Source: Deltaproteobacteria bacterium (GTDB lineage: Bacteria; Myxococcota_A; UBA796; CAJQPC01). Taken from it: a stretch of 64,000 nucleotides of DNA. Positions within the stretch are counted from its first letter, which is position 1. Every line of letters starts with the position of its first letter. This document shows, piece after piece, positions 53,586 to 62,717 of the stretch. A program made the position numbers and the translations under genes. The stretch spans positions 102,452 through 166,451 of the forward strand of contig JADKFE010000007.1 in the NCBI GenBank assembly GCA_016717595.1, in the 5' to 3' direction. The notes under the pieces are model-generated. The model did not search any database. It was not told the origin of the DNA and worked only from the letters and a program-made list of their open reading frames with translations.

Positions 53586-56500
53586 TCACTCGGCGCTGGG
53601 GTCGCCGTCCATGGGGATCTCATCGGAGGACGGCAGCTCCTCGCCGACCCCGTCGCCCGCCTCATCGGGGGTGATGTCGGAGGGCGCCTCAGCGCCAGCG
53701 GCCTCACCACCCGCGGCATCACCCTCTGGGGCGGCCTGGGCGGCCTGGCCACGACCGCCGCGGCCCCCACGACCGCCGCCGCGGGCCTCACCACCCCCGG
53801 CGCGCTCACCACCACGGCCCGCGCCTTTGCGGCGAACCACGGTGTTGCCGCGGTCGGACTGGTGCTTGACCTCACCGGCGGCCTGGGCGGCCTGCTGCAG
53901 GGCACGCTCGGCGCGCTCGACCTCGGCGGCCTTCTCGATCTCGACGGCCTGGCCGCTCGTGATGAGCAGGGTGGTCTGGGCGGCGCGCAGCTTGTACAGC
54001 TCACGCTCGGGGATGCCCTCGGGGGCGAAGTTGATCGCCGTCTCAAACTCGCTGGCGGCGGCGAAGACCTTGCCCATGCTGTAGTACAGCTCACCCAAGG
54101 CGAAGTGCGCCTCGTGGGGGTTGGACTTGCCCTTGAGCGCGCGCTGGATGCGCTGCTCGGCCTCTTCTTCGCGGCGGGTGCGCGCCATGATCCGGGCCAG
54201 GGCCAAGGACAAGCCGGGGTGTTTGCCCTCGAAGATCTTGTGGGCCTTGTGCAGGCACCACTCGGCGCGGTCCATGTCGCCGTCCATGTCGAGGAGCAGG
54301 TAGGTCAGCTCCAAGAACGGCCAGCCGTAGCGGCTGGACTCCTTGATCGCGGCCTCCAGGAGCTCCTTGGCCTCCTCACGCAGGGCGGCGGCGGCGGCGC
54401 TGTCTTCAGAGACCATCGCCCGCACCCGCAGGAGGCGGCCCAGGCGGGCGCGGTGAACGCCACGCTCGGGCTCGAGAGACATCGCGAAGCGCAGAGCCTC
54501 TTCAGCGTCGGCCCAGCGCTCACGGCCACGGTTGACGAGCACCTCACCCAAGCGGGAGTAGGCCTCGGGCGCCATGGGCTCCAAGTCCATCGCCTCACGC
54601 AGGACGGCCTCGGCCTCCTCAAACCGCTCGGCCTCGAACAACACCCCGCCCAGGCGGCGACGCAGGCGCGCCTCGTGGGGGAAGGCCGCGGCGCCGCGGG
54701 TGAGGGTCTCGATGACCTCACCCCGGGCGTCTTTGCGCTGGGAGAAGGCGTTGGCGGCGGCGTGGTAGAGCTCGGGGGTGGGGCAGAGGCGCTCGGCCTC
54801 GGCCAGCCAGGTCTTGAGCTCGTCCACAGGCGCGTTGTTGGCGGCCATGGCCTCCAGCTTGAGCGCGCGCAGCTCGGTGTTGCCGTGGGCTTGTTTGAGG
54901 ATCTCGTTCGCGCGCTGCAGGGCCATGTCGGGGCGCGGCTGGCGGCTGCGAAGGAGCCCGGTCAAGGAGTTCACGACGGGGTCGTTGTCGGGGTAGCCGG
55001 TCTCCAGGCGGGCGCGCACCTTGCGGGCGGAGACGAGCATGCGGTTGAGCTCTTGGGTGAGCGCGAGCTTCTCGACGCCGGCGCTGGACTCCAGGCGCTT
55101 GGAGAGCACGGGGCCCACCTGCTCCAGAAGCTCGTACTCGCTGAGCTCGCGGCGGCCGATGGCCTCGGCGACCAGGTCGTGCATGTAGAACCGGCGCTCA
55201 TCGGGGTTGCCCGGCAGGCTGTCGAGCAGGCCCAGGTTGAGCAGGCGGATGCGCGCGTCGCGGGAGATGCCGAGATCACCGAGCTCTTTGCCCGTGAGCG
55301 AGAGCGGGCTGTGGCCGACCAAAAACAGCGCCTTGCGCATGTCCTCAGGCATCGCGCGCAGCGCGCTCTGGATGTGCTCGATGACCGGGGCGGTGTTGTC
55401 CGCCTGGTTCATCTTGAGGAACTTCTTGTCGTCGAGGAGCTTGTCGCGCTTCTCGGTGTCGCGCCACGCCACGGCGTACAGCCGCGTCGCGAGGGGGTGA
55501 CCGGCGGTCTGGTTGAAGACCTCGCCCATCTTGTCCCGGGGGACGTCGCCGGCGTGCCAGCCCTCAAAGATCGAGTACAGCTCACGACCGCGCAGGCCCT
55601 CCACACGGAAGACGCGCAGGGCGAGGCGCTGGCCCTCTTTGTAGAAGACGGGCGCCTTGGTGGAGACGAACACCACCCGCAGGGCGACGACCTGGGTGAG
55701 CAGGGCGTGCAGCAGCAGGCCCGTGCGGTCTTGAGACCAGATGGCGTCGTCGGGGCCCAGCGCCGAGTCCAAGCCGCGCAGGACGATCACCTTGTCGGAC
55801 AAGGACTCGTTCTGCAGCGCGGCGATGAGGCGCTCGATGATCAAGGCCGGGGCGACGGGCTCGCGGCTGTTGATCAGCGCCTTGAGCTCGTCATCCCCAG
55901 CGGCCTCGGCCAGCCGGGCCACGACGGTGTCGAAGCCGACGCCGCGCTGCAGGTGAACCTCGGGCAGCACCGTCAGCGGCGTGCCTTCGGTCTTCAGCGT
56001 CTCAAGGGCGACCTCGATGAGCCAACGACGGCCCACGCCGCTCGCGCCGACCACGGCGATGGGGCCAGCCTCCTTGAACAGGGCGACGAGCTCGGGCAGC
56101 TCACGCTCACGGCCGACAAAGTTGAAGTGCGGCGCGCTGGGCCCGCCCTTCTTCTGGTTGGCGTGGCCGAGGTTGCTGACCGCCTTGGCGTGGGCGGCCT
56201 GGACCTGCTGCAGCTCGATGGGGCGGCCGCGGCGCGGGGGCTCGGCGGGGGCCGGGGCGGGCGCGGCGACGGCTTGGCCCGCGGGCACGGGCAGGCCGGA
56301 GAGGAAGTCCTTGGCCCGGGCCTTCTCGTGATCCATCTTCATGAGCCGCATGGCCATGGGAAGCGAGAAGGGGTTGAACGAGCGGGCCACGACGACGAGG
56401 CGGGGGCTCTGCCCCGAGGCCTTCACCAAAGAGGAGAGCTCCTCCAAGGCGCGGGCGTCGGTGGTGCCGTCGGGCTCGACGAGCACGAGCACGCCGCCTT

Positions 56501-56693
56501 GGCCGGAGACGACCGGGGCGAGGGCCTCGACGCTCAGCGGCTTGGCGGGGGACACCACGTCCGCGCCGAGCGACATCGAGGGGATCGTGCTGCGACGACG
56601 CAGCTCAGCGAGCACCTCGGGCTCCTGAAGAAGGCGGGCGCTGACGACGATAAGGCAGCGGCCTTGGGCGATGGCGGTCTCTACGCGGTTCAT
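53586..56693 (-). CDS. STAND-like NTPase/TPR protein with degenerate P-loop
   Basis: ATG at 56693; 1035 residues in one frame. Residues 1-135 are an unfamiliar alpha/beta domain (CLIVVSARLLQEPEVLAEL...RLVVVARSFNPFSLPMAMRL). Residues ~190-480 resemble AAA_16/STAND: FNFVGRERELPELVALF, then Walker A position VVGASGVGRRW (Lys replaced by Arg) and Walker B position KVIVLRGLD (first Asp lost), so ATP hydrolysis is doubtful. Residues ~580-950 are about ten TPRs. The tail (~955-1005) is Arg/Gly-rich (GGGRGGRGGRG) then acidic. Probably a signalling scaffold; divergent from a pseudokinase gene. Confidence 0.72.
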   Translation of the reverse strand: MNRVETAIAQGRCLIVVSARLLQEPEVLAELRRRSTIPSMSLGADVVSPAKPLSVEALAPVVSGQGGVLVLVEPDGTTDARALEELSSLVKASGQSPRLVVVARSFNPFSLPMAMRLMKMDHEKARAKDFLSGLPVPAGQAVAAPAPAPAEPPRRGRPIELQQVQAAHAKAVSNLGHANQKKGGPSAPHFNFVGRERELPELVALFKEAGPIAVVGASGVGRRWLIEVALETLKTEGTPLTVLPEVHLQRGVGFDTVVARLAEAAGDDELKALINSREPVAPALIIERLIAALQNESLSDKVIVLRGLDSALGPDDAIWSQDRTGLLLHALLTQVVALRVVFVSTKAPVFYKEGQRLALRVFRVEGLRGRELYSIFEGWHAGDVPRDKMGEVFNQTAGHPLATRLYAVAWRDTEKRDKLLDDKKFLKMNQADNTAPVIEHIQSALRAMPEDMRKALFLVGHSPLSLTGKELGDLGISRDARIRLLNLGLLDSLPGNPDERRFYMHDLVAEAIGRRELSEYELLEQVGPVLSKRLESSAGVEKLALTQELNRMLVSARKVRARLETGYPDNDPVVNSLTGLLRSRQPRPDMALQRANEILKQAHGNTELRALKLEAMAANNAPVDELKTWLAEAERLCPTPELYHAAANAFSQRKDARGEVIETLTRGAAAFPHEARLRRRLGGVLFEAERFEEAEAVLREAMDLEPMAPEAYSRLGEVLVNRGRERWADAEEALRFAMSLEPERGVHRARLGRLLRVRAMVSEDSAAAAALREEAKELLEAAIKESSRYGWPFLELTYLLLDMDGDMDRAEWCLHKAHKIFEGKHPGLSLALARIMARTRREEEAEQRIQRALKGKSNPHEAHFALGELYYSMGKVFAAASEFETAINFAPEGIPERELYKLRAAQTTLLITSGQAVEIEKAAEVERAERALQQAAQAAGEVKHQSDRGNTVVRRKGAGRGGERAGGGEARGGGRGGRGGRGQAAQAAPEGDAAGGEAAGAEAPSDITPDEAGDGVGEELPSSDEIPMDGDPSAE

Positions 56694-56797
56694 GGAGCTC
56701 TCTCTGTCAGGTCCGAGCGACGCTTGGCGAGCTGAGCGGGTAACCCTGCGCTGCCTGGAGTTCAACACCCGAGGCTCCCAAAGCCTTGAGCGAGCCG

Positions 56798-56803
56798 TAT
56801 ACT
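56798..56803 (+). promoter_or_regulatory. Candidate -10 for a leaderless pseudokinase transcript
   Basis: TATACT exactly six bases before the ATG at 56810; no ribosome-binding site. Same geometry as at 6203-6215. Confidence 0.35.
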
Positions 56804-56809
56804 GACCTC

Positions 56810-58939
56810 ATGGAACGACCCTCCGACGATGGAGCGCGGCCGAGCCAAGGCCAGGACCGCCGCCAAGATGTGCCCAACCCCCTCGCCCGACCCGCGGGAG
56901 ACGAGCCCGGCTGGGAGCGTGTGCCTGTCGGCGTCTCCGAGGCACGGCGCCTCGCCGCGTTGCCCCAAGGAGGCGCCTTTCTGGCCCTCCGAGCCGAGGG
57001 CGCCGACCTCTTCATCCCCCGTGTTGAGGGCTACAACCCCGAGGCGCCGCTGCCTCTGCCTTTGGCCTTGGCGCTCACCGCGCTCGTCGCGGAGGCCCTA
57101 GAGCCTGTCCACGATCAGGGGGGCGCCTTTGGGGAGCTGAGCCCATCGGGGATCCTCTTTGATCGTCACGGTGTGCTGCGGATCCGCCCCGCGCCCCGGC
57201 AGGCCCCCCTCGCCGAGCCCCAAGGCGGCGCGATCACCCCGGCGACGGACAGCCTCGGGCTCGGCGGCCTCTTGCGCTATTGGCTGGGCGGCGGCTGGCC
57301 GAGCCAGACGCTCAAGGCCACCCCCGAGGCCGGCGCTCTGAGCCCGCTCGGCGTGAAGGTGGTCTTGGAGGGCCTCTCTCGGAGCTTGCCCAAGCTGCGC
57401 CTGCAGCCCGCGTGCTCGGCCCGGCAGGCGATCTACGCGCTCTTGCGCCGGGCGAACTTGGATGGTGATCAGCTCCTCCGCGACATGCTGCGCGCGCGGG
57501 GCCTGGGCGTGGCGCTGCGGGCGTGGTCGGAGCCTGTGCGCCTCACCGCCCGGGCGGCCCCTGTGCCGGAGCTGCCCCGGGTGACGCCCACGGGGCTCTT
57601 CGCCGCGAGCCAGCTCCTGAACCTGAGCCCGCCGATCCCCGCCGCGCCGCTGTTCCCCGCCGCGCCCGGGCGTGATCCTCGGCCCCGCTCGCAGACCTTG
57701 CTGCGGGAGTCCCCCGCGCCGCGCCGATCCAGAGGGGTAGACCTCCCCGAGGTGGAGGGCGCGGAGACGGAGGAGCTGCCCGACCTGCCCCGTTTTGCCC
57801 GACCGGCGGCGCGGGAGTCCGTGGCCGTGCCGGAGGGGCCCGCTGGGCCCGCTGGACGCGTGGAGCGTGGGGAGGATGTGTCTCTGGAGCTCCCCAAGCA
57901 GCCGGAACGTGCTGGGGAGGCGTCTCCGGGGCGTTCGGTCCAGCCGGAACGAGCTGGGGACGCGTCCCCGGAGCGTTCCCACCAGCCGGAACGAGGTGGA
58001 GACGCGTCCCCAGAGCTTCCCAAGCAGTTGGAACGAGGTGGAGACGCGTCCCCAGGGCGTTCGGTCCAGCCGGAACGAGCTGGAGACGCGTCCCCGGAGC
58101 GTTCGGTCCAGGCGGAACGAGGTGGAGACGCGTCCCCGGGGCGTTCGGTCCAGGCGGAACGAGGTGGAGACGCGTCCCCGGAGCGTTCGGTCCAGGCGGA
58201 ACGAGGTGGAGACGCGTCCCCGGAGCGTTCGGTCCAGGCGGAACGAGGTGGAGACGCGTCCCCGGAGCGTTCGGTCCAGCCGGAACGAGGTGGAGACGCG
58301 TCCCCGGGCCGCTCGGTCCAGCCGGAACGCGCTGTGGACACGTCCTCAACGCTCACGAAGCCGGCGGAGCGCGCCGCGCCCGCGCCCCCGGCCCCACCGC
58401 CCACCGGCGTCGTCCCGCCCCTGCCCGCGCCGCCGCCGCGCCCGCCGGTGAGCCTCCTCAGCGCTCACACGAGCCCGCCGCGGTCCGCCGCGCCGCCCGC
58501 CCCGCCGCCGACGGACTTTGACGACGACGAGCCCACCCCCTCCGGGGTCCCCTCGGGCCTCAGCGCGCCCCGACCCGCGCCGCCGCAGCCGCTTCGCCCC
58601 ACGGTGATCGTCCACCCGCACGTCGCCGACACGCCGCCGACAGAGCTGCCCACGGCGGCCCACGAGGCGCTGATGCACCGGCCCGGGGCGGTGGTGGATC
58701 TCGCCCAGCTCGGCGGCCTGGGCGTTCAGGGCGATCCCTCCCGCATGGCCGAGAAGGGCCCCGGCAAATGGACGGAGCAAGGCCGCTCCACCGATGAGCT
58801 CAGCGCGATCATCAAGAACCCCAACCCCGTGCGTAGCCTCGACCTCGAGTCGCCCCGCGGCGGCGCCTGGGCCTGGCTCGTCGTCGTGCTGATCGTGCTC
58901 GGCCTCGGCGCCTTGGCGTGGTGGCTCCTGCAGCCGTGA
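56810..58939 (+). CDS. Membrane-anchored pseudokinase with 14-residue repeats
   Basis: ATG at 56810 (a TTG at 56786 would add eight residues); 709 residues. Residues ~30-230 resemble a bacterial Ser/Thr kinase fold but lack catalytic residues: the HRD-loop position reads FGELSPSGILFD, DFG reads RIRPAP, and no glycine loop is seen; DSLGLGGLLRYWLGG matches the F-helix block. Residues ~361-514 are eleven 14-residue repeats (RSVQ-x-ERGGDASP-x). A Pro-rich linker follows, and the C-terminus is one membrane helix (WAWLVVVLIVLGLGALAWWLL). Kinase-like part would face the cytosol. Function unknown. Confidence 0.65.
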   Translation: MERPSDDGARPSQGQDRRQDVPNPLARPAGDEPGWERVPVGVSEARRLAALPQGGAFLALRAEGADLFIPRVEGYNPEAPLPLPLALALTALVAEALEPVHDQGGAFGELSPSGILFDRHGVLRIRPAPRQAPLAEPQGGAITPATDSLGLGGLLRYWLGGGWPSQTLKATPEAGALSPLGVKVVLEGLSRSLPKLRLQPACSARQAIYALLRRANLDGDQLLRDMLRARGLGVALRAWSEPVRLTARAAPVPELPRVTPTGLFAASQLLNLSPPIPAAPLFPAAPGRDPRPRSQTLLRESPAPRRSRGVDLPEVEGAETEELPDLPRFARPAARESVAVPEGPAGPAGRVERGEDVSLELPKQPERAGEASPGRSVQPERAGDASPERSHQPERGGDASPELPKQLERGGDASPGRSVQPERAGDASPERSVQAERGGDASPGRSVQAERGGDASPERSVQAERGGDASPERSVQAERGGDASPERSVQPERGGDASPGRSVQPERAVDTSSTLTKPAERAAPAPPAPPPTGVVPPLPAPPPRPPVSLLSAHTSPPRSAAPPAPPPTDFDDDEPTPSGVPSGLSAPRPAPPQPLRPTVIVHPHVADTPPTELPTAAHEALMHRPGAVVDLAQLGGLGVQGDPSRMAEKGPGKWTEQGRSTDELSAIIKNPNPVRSLDLESPRGGAWAWLVVVLIVLGLGALAWWLLQP
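57890..58351 (+). repeat. Minisatellite, eleven 42-bp units
   Basis: Encodes LPKQ/RSVQ-x-ERGGDASP-x repeats in the pseudokinase. Units near 58090-58290 are almost identical, those at the ends more diverged. Confidence 0.9.
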
Positions 58940-58950
58940 TCGGCTCGGGG

Positions 58951-58967
58951 TATCCTGCACCCCGGAG
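58951..58967 (+). promoter_or_regulatory. Candidate -10 and ribosome-binding site
   Basis: TATCCT at 58951-58956 and GGAG at 58964-58967 precede the lipoprotein ATG at 58976. Confidence 0.35.
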
Positions 58968-58975
58968 ACACCCCC

Positions 58976-60103
58976 ATGCGCCAGCACGCCCTCATCGCCT
59001 CCCTCCTGCTCGTGGCCTGTGGTGACAAGACCGACGACGGCCCGATCTACAACGGGGAGACCGGCGACACCTACGTCCCTTGGCCCGACGACACCGCCGC
59101 GGGCATTGATGAGGACGGCGACGGCTTCACCGTAGAGGACGGCGACTGCGACGACGCGGACGTCTACGTCAACCCCGGCTGGCCCGAGAACGAGGCTGAA
59201 GGCAACGCCGCCGACGGCAAAGACAACGACTGCGACGGCTACGTGGACGAGTCGTTCCGCGGCCTCGTCGTGCTCCAGCAAGGCGACGGCGACGACCCCG
59301 CGCGTATCGTCGGCGTCGATGACTTCGGCGACACGGACTGGGAGGTGCTCTTAGACGACGCCACCCTCATCCCGTACTTCATGGCGCCAGGGCTTGAGGG
59401 CGGCTGGCTCATCGGCACCTTGGGCAGCCACGACGGCGCCGCCGAGGTCACCATCGCGCTCTACGCCGTGAGCCCTGAGGGGGACACCACGCTCCTGTGG
59501 GATCTCTCCGACCCCGAGGTCTACGAGTTTGGCCTCGGCGGCGTCGCCGCCCACCCCGACGGCTACTACCTCGTGTGCACCGGCGACACCGTCTCGGCTC
59601 TGGAGCCCGACGGCTCGGCGCTCACGCCCCTGATGACCTCGGATCCCGAGGCCGACTTCTACTCCTTTGACGTGGCCGTAGACGGCGTCACCGGGGAGAT
59701 CGGCGTGTTCGGCATCTTCGGTGAGTTCGCGCTCATCAGCCCCGAGGGCGCCGTCGAGGTGCTGCGCCCGCTGGACCCCGAGAACATTGAGTACTCCGTC
59801 TGGTCGGGCATCAAACGGGCCGATGGCTGGTACGCCGGCGGCAACAGCGCGTCGGGCTGGCAGGTGATGCGCTTCAACCTCACCCAGAACGACTGGGCGC
59901 AGAAGATCAGCTTTGATGAGGAGTGGACGCCGCACTTCTTAGAGACCGACGACGTCAACGGCGGCTTCTTCGTCTCGTCCACCGACGCGACCTACCCCAT
60001 CGTGTGGCGGCTCAGCGAGGACGACGGCAGCGCCGCGCCCTTCTTCCGCTCGCCCTATGAAGACTTCGACTACCAGCTCTGGGACCTCTACACCCGCTAT
60101 TGA
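58976..60103 (+). CDS. Lipoprotein with MopE-like metal-binding repeat and propeller-like body
   Basis: ATG at 58976, 375 residues. Lipobox LLVAC. Residues ~43-87 are a 'putative metal-binding motif' (EDGDGFTVEDGDCDDADVYVNPG, then NDCDGYVDE), as in MopE-type proteins common in Myxococcota; Asp clusters bind Ca or Cu. The rest has repeated strand-turn units with periodic Gly/Asp (VLLDDATLIPYFMAPGLEGGWLIG is split here) suggesting a beta-propeller. Function unknown. Confidence 0.7.
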   Translation: MRQHALIASLLLVACGDKTDDGPIYNGETGDTYVPWPDDTAAGIDEDGDGFTVEDGDCDDADVYVNPGWPENEAEGNAADGKDNDCDGYVDESFRGLVVLQQGDGDDPARIVGVDDFGDTDWEVLLDDATLIPYFMAPGLEGGWLIGTLGSHDGAAEVTIALYAVSPEGDTTLLWDLSDPEVYEFGLGGVAAHPDGYYLVCTGDTVSALEPDGSALTPLMTSDPEADFYSFDVAVDGVTGEIGVFGIFGEFALISPEGAVEVLRPLDPENIEYSVWSGIKRADGWYAGGNSASGWQVMRFNLTQNDWAQKISFDEEWTPHFLETDDVNGGFFVSSTDATYPIVWRLSEDDGSAAPFFRSPYEDFDYQLWDLYTRY

Positions 60104-60163
60104 GCGAGGGCCCACCGCGACAAGGCGCCGCACCCCCGCCCCGTTGCTCCAGAAGATAAGGCC

Positions 60164-60559
60164 GTGTCCTGGAGGAACCTGATGCTGATCATGCTCGTCG
60201 CCCTCGCCTGCGCCCACAAAGACCACCACGACGACAGCGCCGCCGAGGCCACGGCCACGGTGAGCTTCCTCGCCCCCCTCGATGAAGAGCTGGTGGTGCT
60301 GGGCGACAACAGCGCGTCCCTGCTCGTCGAGGGCTTCACCCTGGTGGACGTGGAGCGCCACAACGAGGGCACCCCTGAAGGGTTCGTGCGGCTGAGCCTC
60401 GACGGCGTGATGGTCGCCGAGAGCGGCCTCACCCAGCTCCCCTACACCTTGACCGAGACGGGGGAGCACACCCTCACCGCCGAGCTGTTCTACAGCGACG
60501 GCGACGCCTTGGAGCCCGCGGTGAGCGCCTCGGTCACCTTCACGGGGGTCGTCGAGTGA
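60164..60559 (+). CDS. Small lipoprotein
   Basis: GTG at 60164; 131 residues. Signal with lipobox ALAC, a His/Asp-rich start (HKDHHDD) that could bind metal, then a single Ig-like beta-sandwich (VSFLAPLDEELVVLGDNS, GEHTLTAELFYSDGD). Overlaps the next gene by four bases (GTGA). Confidence 0.65.
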   Translation: MSWRNLMLIMLVALACAHKDHHDDSAAEATATVSFLAPLDEELVVLGDNSASLLVEGFTLVDVERHNEGTPEGFVRLSLDGVMVAESGLTQLPYTLTETGEHTLTAELFYSDGDALEPAVSASVTFTGVVE

Positions 60560-60927
60560 GCCGGTTGAGCCGCCTCACGTCGTCGTTCTTGCTCTTGGCC
60601 GCCGTGGGCTGTGGCCCCGGAGAGGTCGTGATCCTGAGCCCCGTCGACGGTGAGGCGCTCTGCGGCGACCCGATGGTGTTGCAGCTCGACGTGTCGGGCT
60701 TCAGGCTCGTGGCGCCCACGGGTGACGAGACCCACCGCGAGGGCCGAGGTCACCTCGACGTGGTGCTTAACGGCCAAGACGCGGCGATGATCTGGGAGGA
60801 GCAGGCGAACATCGGCGTCGAGGCCGGCGTGTGGCGCCTGCGGGTGGAGCTCTCGTACGACGACCACAGCCCCACCGGCGCCTTTGATGAGCTCGACATC
60901 ACCGTAGACCCCACGCTGTGCCCTTGA
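60556..60927 (+). CDS. Small lipoprotein
   Basis: GTG at 60556; 123 residues. Lipobox AVGC, then an Ig-like domain similar in layout to the preceding protein (VVILSPVDGEALCGDPMVLQL... GVWRLRVELSYDD), so the two may be a duplicated pair. Its stop overlaps the start of regB, so this lipoprotein pair is part of the RegBA operon. Confidence 0.65.
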   Translation: MSRLSRLTSSFLLLAAVGCGPGEVVILSPVDGEALCGDPMVLQLDVSGFRLVAPTGDETHREGRGHLDVVLNGQDAAMIWEEQANIGVEAGVWRLRVELSYDDHSPTGAFDELDITVDPTLCP

Positions 60928-62147
60928 CCGCCCGCCTCTCCGACGCCAACTCGGCCTGGACGACGCTGTCCCGGCTGCGCTGGCTGGCGGCGGCGGGGCA
61001 GCTCATCGTGCTGGGCTTGGTGATGTGGGCCGACTTTAAGCTGCCCAACGCGGCGATCTTCGGCGTGGCGATGGTCACCGCCAGCTCCAACGTGATCTTG
61101 GGCCGGTGGGTGAGCCTGGCCTGGCGGGTGCAGGTGGCCGTGGTGCTCGACATCGTGCTGCTCACGGCGCTGTTGGGCCTCGCCGGGGGGCCGCACAACC
61201 CGTTCACGGCGCTCTACCTGGTGCACACCGCGCTCTCGGCGGCCTTGTTGGGCCCGCGCTGGACCTGGGGCGTCGCGCTGCTCTCCACCTTCGGGTACGC
61301 CGCGCTGTTCCCCTGGCACTACCCGGTGCACGAGATCATGCAGCACCACGACCCCACGGCGCACCTGCGCGGCATGTGGGTGGCCTTCGCGATCACCTCT
61401 GTCGCCATCGCGTTCTTCGTGGCCCGCCTCGCCGCCGTCGCCCGGGACCAGGCCGAGGCGCTCATCGCCGCCGCCGCCCGCGCCGACCGCCTGGCCTCGT
61501 TGACCACGCTGGCCGCCGGGGCCGCGCATGAGCTCGGCAGCCCGCTCACCACCATCGCCATCGCCGCCAAAGAGCTGGAGAACGGCGCTCGCCAGGCGGG
61601 CCGGGAGACCGACGCTGAAGACGCCAAGCTCATCGGCGAAGAGACCGCGCGCTGCCGGGAGATCCTCCAAGAGATCGCCGGTCGCGCGGGCACCGGCGTG
61701 GGCGAGGCCCCGGAGCGTGTAGACGGCGAGTGGTTAGAGGCCGAGCTTCGCCGCGCCTTGGGCGAGGCCCTCTCGGCGCGGGTAGACGTGGCCCATGGCC
61801 GGGCGTTCTGGGCCATCTTGCCCCCGCGCACCTTCGGCCGCGCCGTGGTCACCTTGGTGCGAAACGCCCTGGAGGCCTCGCCCGACCCCCAGCGCGTGAG
61901 CGTGCATTTGCGCCGGGGCGACGAGGCCGTAGAGGTCGAGGTGCTTGACTCCGGCGTGGGCCTCAGCGCCGCCGTCGCCGCCCGAGTGGGCGAGCCCTTC
62001 TTCACCACCCGCCCGCCCGGCCAAGGCTTAGGGCTGGGCGTGTTCTTGGCCCGGGCCTTCGTCGAGCAGACCGGCGGCGAGATGACCTTGACCTCGGCGC
62101 CGGGCAAAGGCACCCGCGTGCTGATGCGCTGGCCCCTGCCCCCATGA
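60924..62147 (+). CDS. regB: RegB/PrrB-type redox sensor histidine kinase
   Basis: TTG at 60924 overlapping the lipoprotein stop (a GTG at 60918 is possible); about 407 residues. Six membrane helices in the first ~170 residues. GGPHNPFTALY between helices 3 and 4 matches the RegB quinone-binding GGxxNPF motif. H-box AAGAAHELGSPLTTIAI is the RegB-type sequence. HATPase: VRNALEASPD, DSGVGLS, GLGLGVFLA. I do not see the redox Cys of alphaproteobacterial RegB in the expected place. It should sense the quinone pool and signal to RegA. Confidence 0.88.
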   Translation: MTARLSDANSAWTTLSRLRWLAAAGQLIVLGLVMWADFKLPNAAIFGVAMVTASSNVILGRWVSLAWRVQVAVVLDIVLLTALLGLAGGPHNPFTALYLVHTALSAALLGPRWTWGVALLSTFGYAALFPWHYPVHEIMQHHDPTAHLRGMWVAFAITSVAIAFFVARLAAVARDQAEALIAAAARADRLASLTTLAAGAAHELGSPLTTIAIAAKELENGARQAGRETDAEDAKLIGEETARCREILQEIAGRAGTGVGEAPERVDGEWLEAELRRALGEALSARVDVAHGRAFWAILPPRTFGRAVVTLVRNALEASPDPQRVSVHLRRGDEAVEVEVLDSGVGLSAAVAARVGEPFFTTRPPGQGLGLGVFLARAFVEQTGGEMTLTSAPGKGTRVLMRWPLPP

Positions 62148-62168
62148 ACCACACCCGGAGAAGAGACG

Positions 62169-62717
62169 ATGTCTGAGCTTCGCCCGACCTTGCTGGTGGT
62201 GGACGACGACGAGCGCCTTCGGGAGCGCCTGCAGCGCGCCCTGCGTGACCGCGGGTACGAGGTGCGCGGCGCGGGCTCGGCCAAAGAGGCCCTGGCCTTG
62301 GCCCGAGACGAGACGCCAGAGCACGCGCTGTTGGACCTGCGCCTGCCCGACGGCGGCGGCCTGCCGCTCCTGCGTGAGCTGCGAGAGCTGGACCCGACGA
62401 TCAACATCGTCGTGTTGACCGGCTACGGCAGCATCGCCACGGCGCTGGAGGCCGTGCGCCTGGGCGCCACGCATTACCTCACCAAGCCCGCCGACGCCGA
62501 CCAGATCGTCGCCGCCCTGCGCCGCCGCGAGCTCGGCGCCCAGGACGACCCGCCGCCGCCGCCGGACGTGGTGCCGTCGCTGGCGAGGGCTGAGCACGAG
62601 CACATCGAGCGGGTGCTGAATGACTGCGGCGGCAACGTCACCCAGGCGGCGAAGCTGCTGGGGTTACACCGGCGGTCGCTGCAGAGGAAGCTGAGTAAGT
62701 ATCCGCCGAGGCGTTAG
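62169..62717 (+). CDS. regA: RegA/PrrA-type response regulator
   Basis: ATG at 62169; 182 residues, the usual RegA size. Receiver: LLVVDDDERLRERL, phospho-Asp in HALLDLRLPDGGG, TGYGSIATALEAV and YLTKPADADQI. A Pro-rich linker leads to the Fis-like DNA-binding helix-turn-helix: EHIERVLNDCGGNVTQAAKLLGLHRRSLQRKL, read across two lines here. Follows regB by 21 bases. Controls energy metabolism genes by redox state in better-known relatives. Confidence 0.92.
   Translation: MSELRPTLLVVDDDERLRERLQRALRDRGYEVRGAGSAKEALALARDETPEHALLDLRLPDGGGLPLLRELRELDPTINIVVLTGYGSIATALEAVRLGATHYLTKPADADQIVAALRRRELGAQDDPPPPPDVVPSLARAEHEHIERVLNDCGGNVTQAAKLLGLHRRSLQRKLSKYPPRR

Noticed and set aside
53862..56735. 957-residue open frame on the plus strand opposite the STAND-like gene
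   Set aside because: High GC third-position bias keeps the antisense frame open. Its translation is Gly/Leu/Val/Gln-rich without domains, while the minus strand has clear TPR and AAA_16 motifs.
57890..58351. CRISPR-like array
   Set aside because: The units are contiguous with no unique spacers, and are in frame within a coding gene.
57469..58404. Repetitive antisense open frames across the 42-bp repeats
   Set aside because: 42 is a multiple of three, so every frame stays open. Only the plus-strand frame joins a kinase-like domain to a membrane helix.
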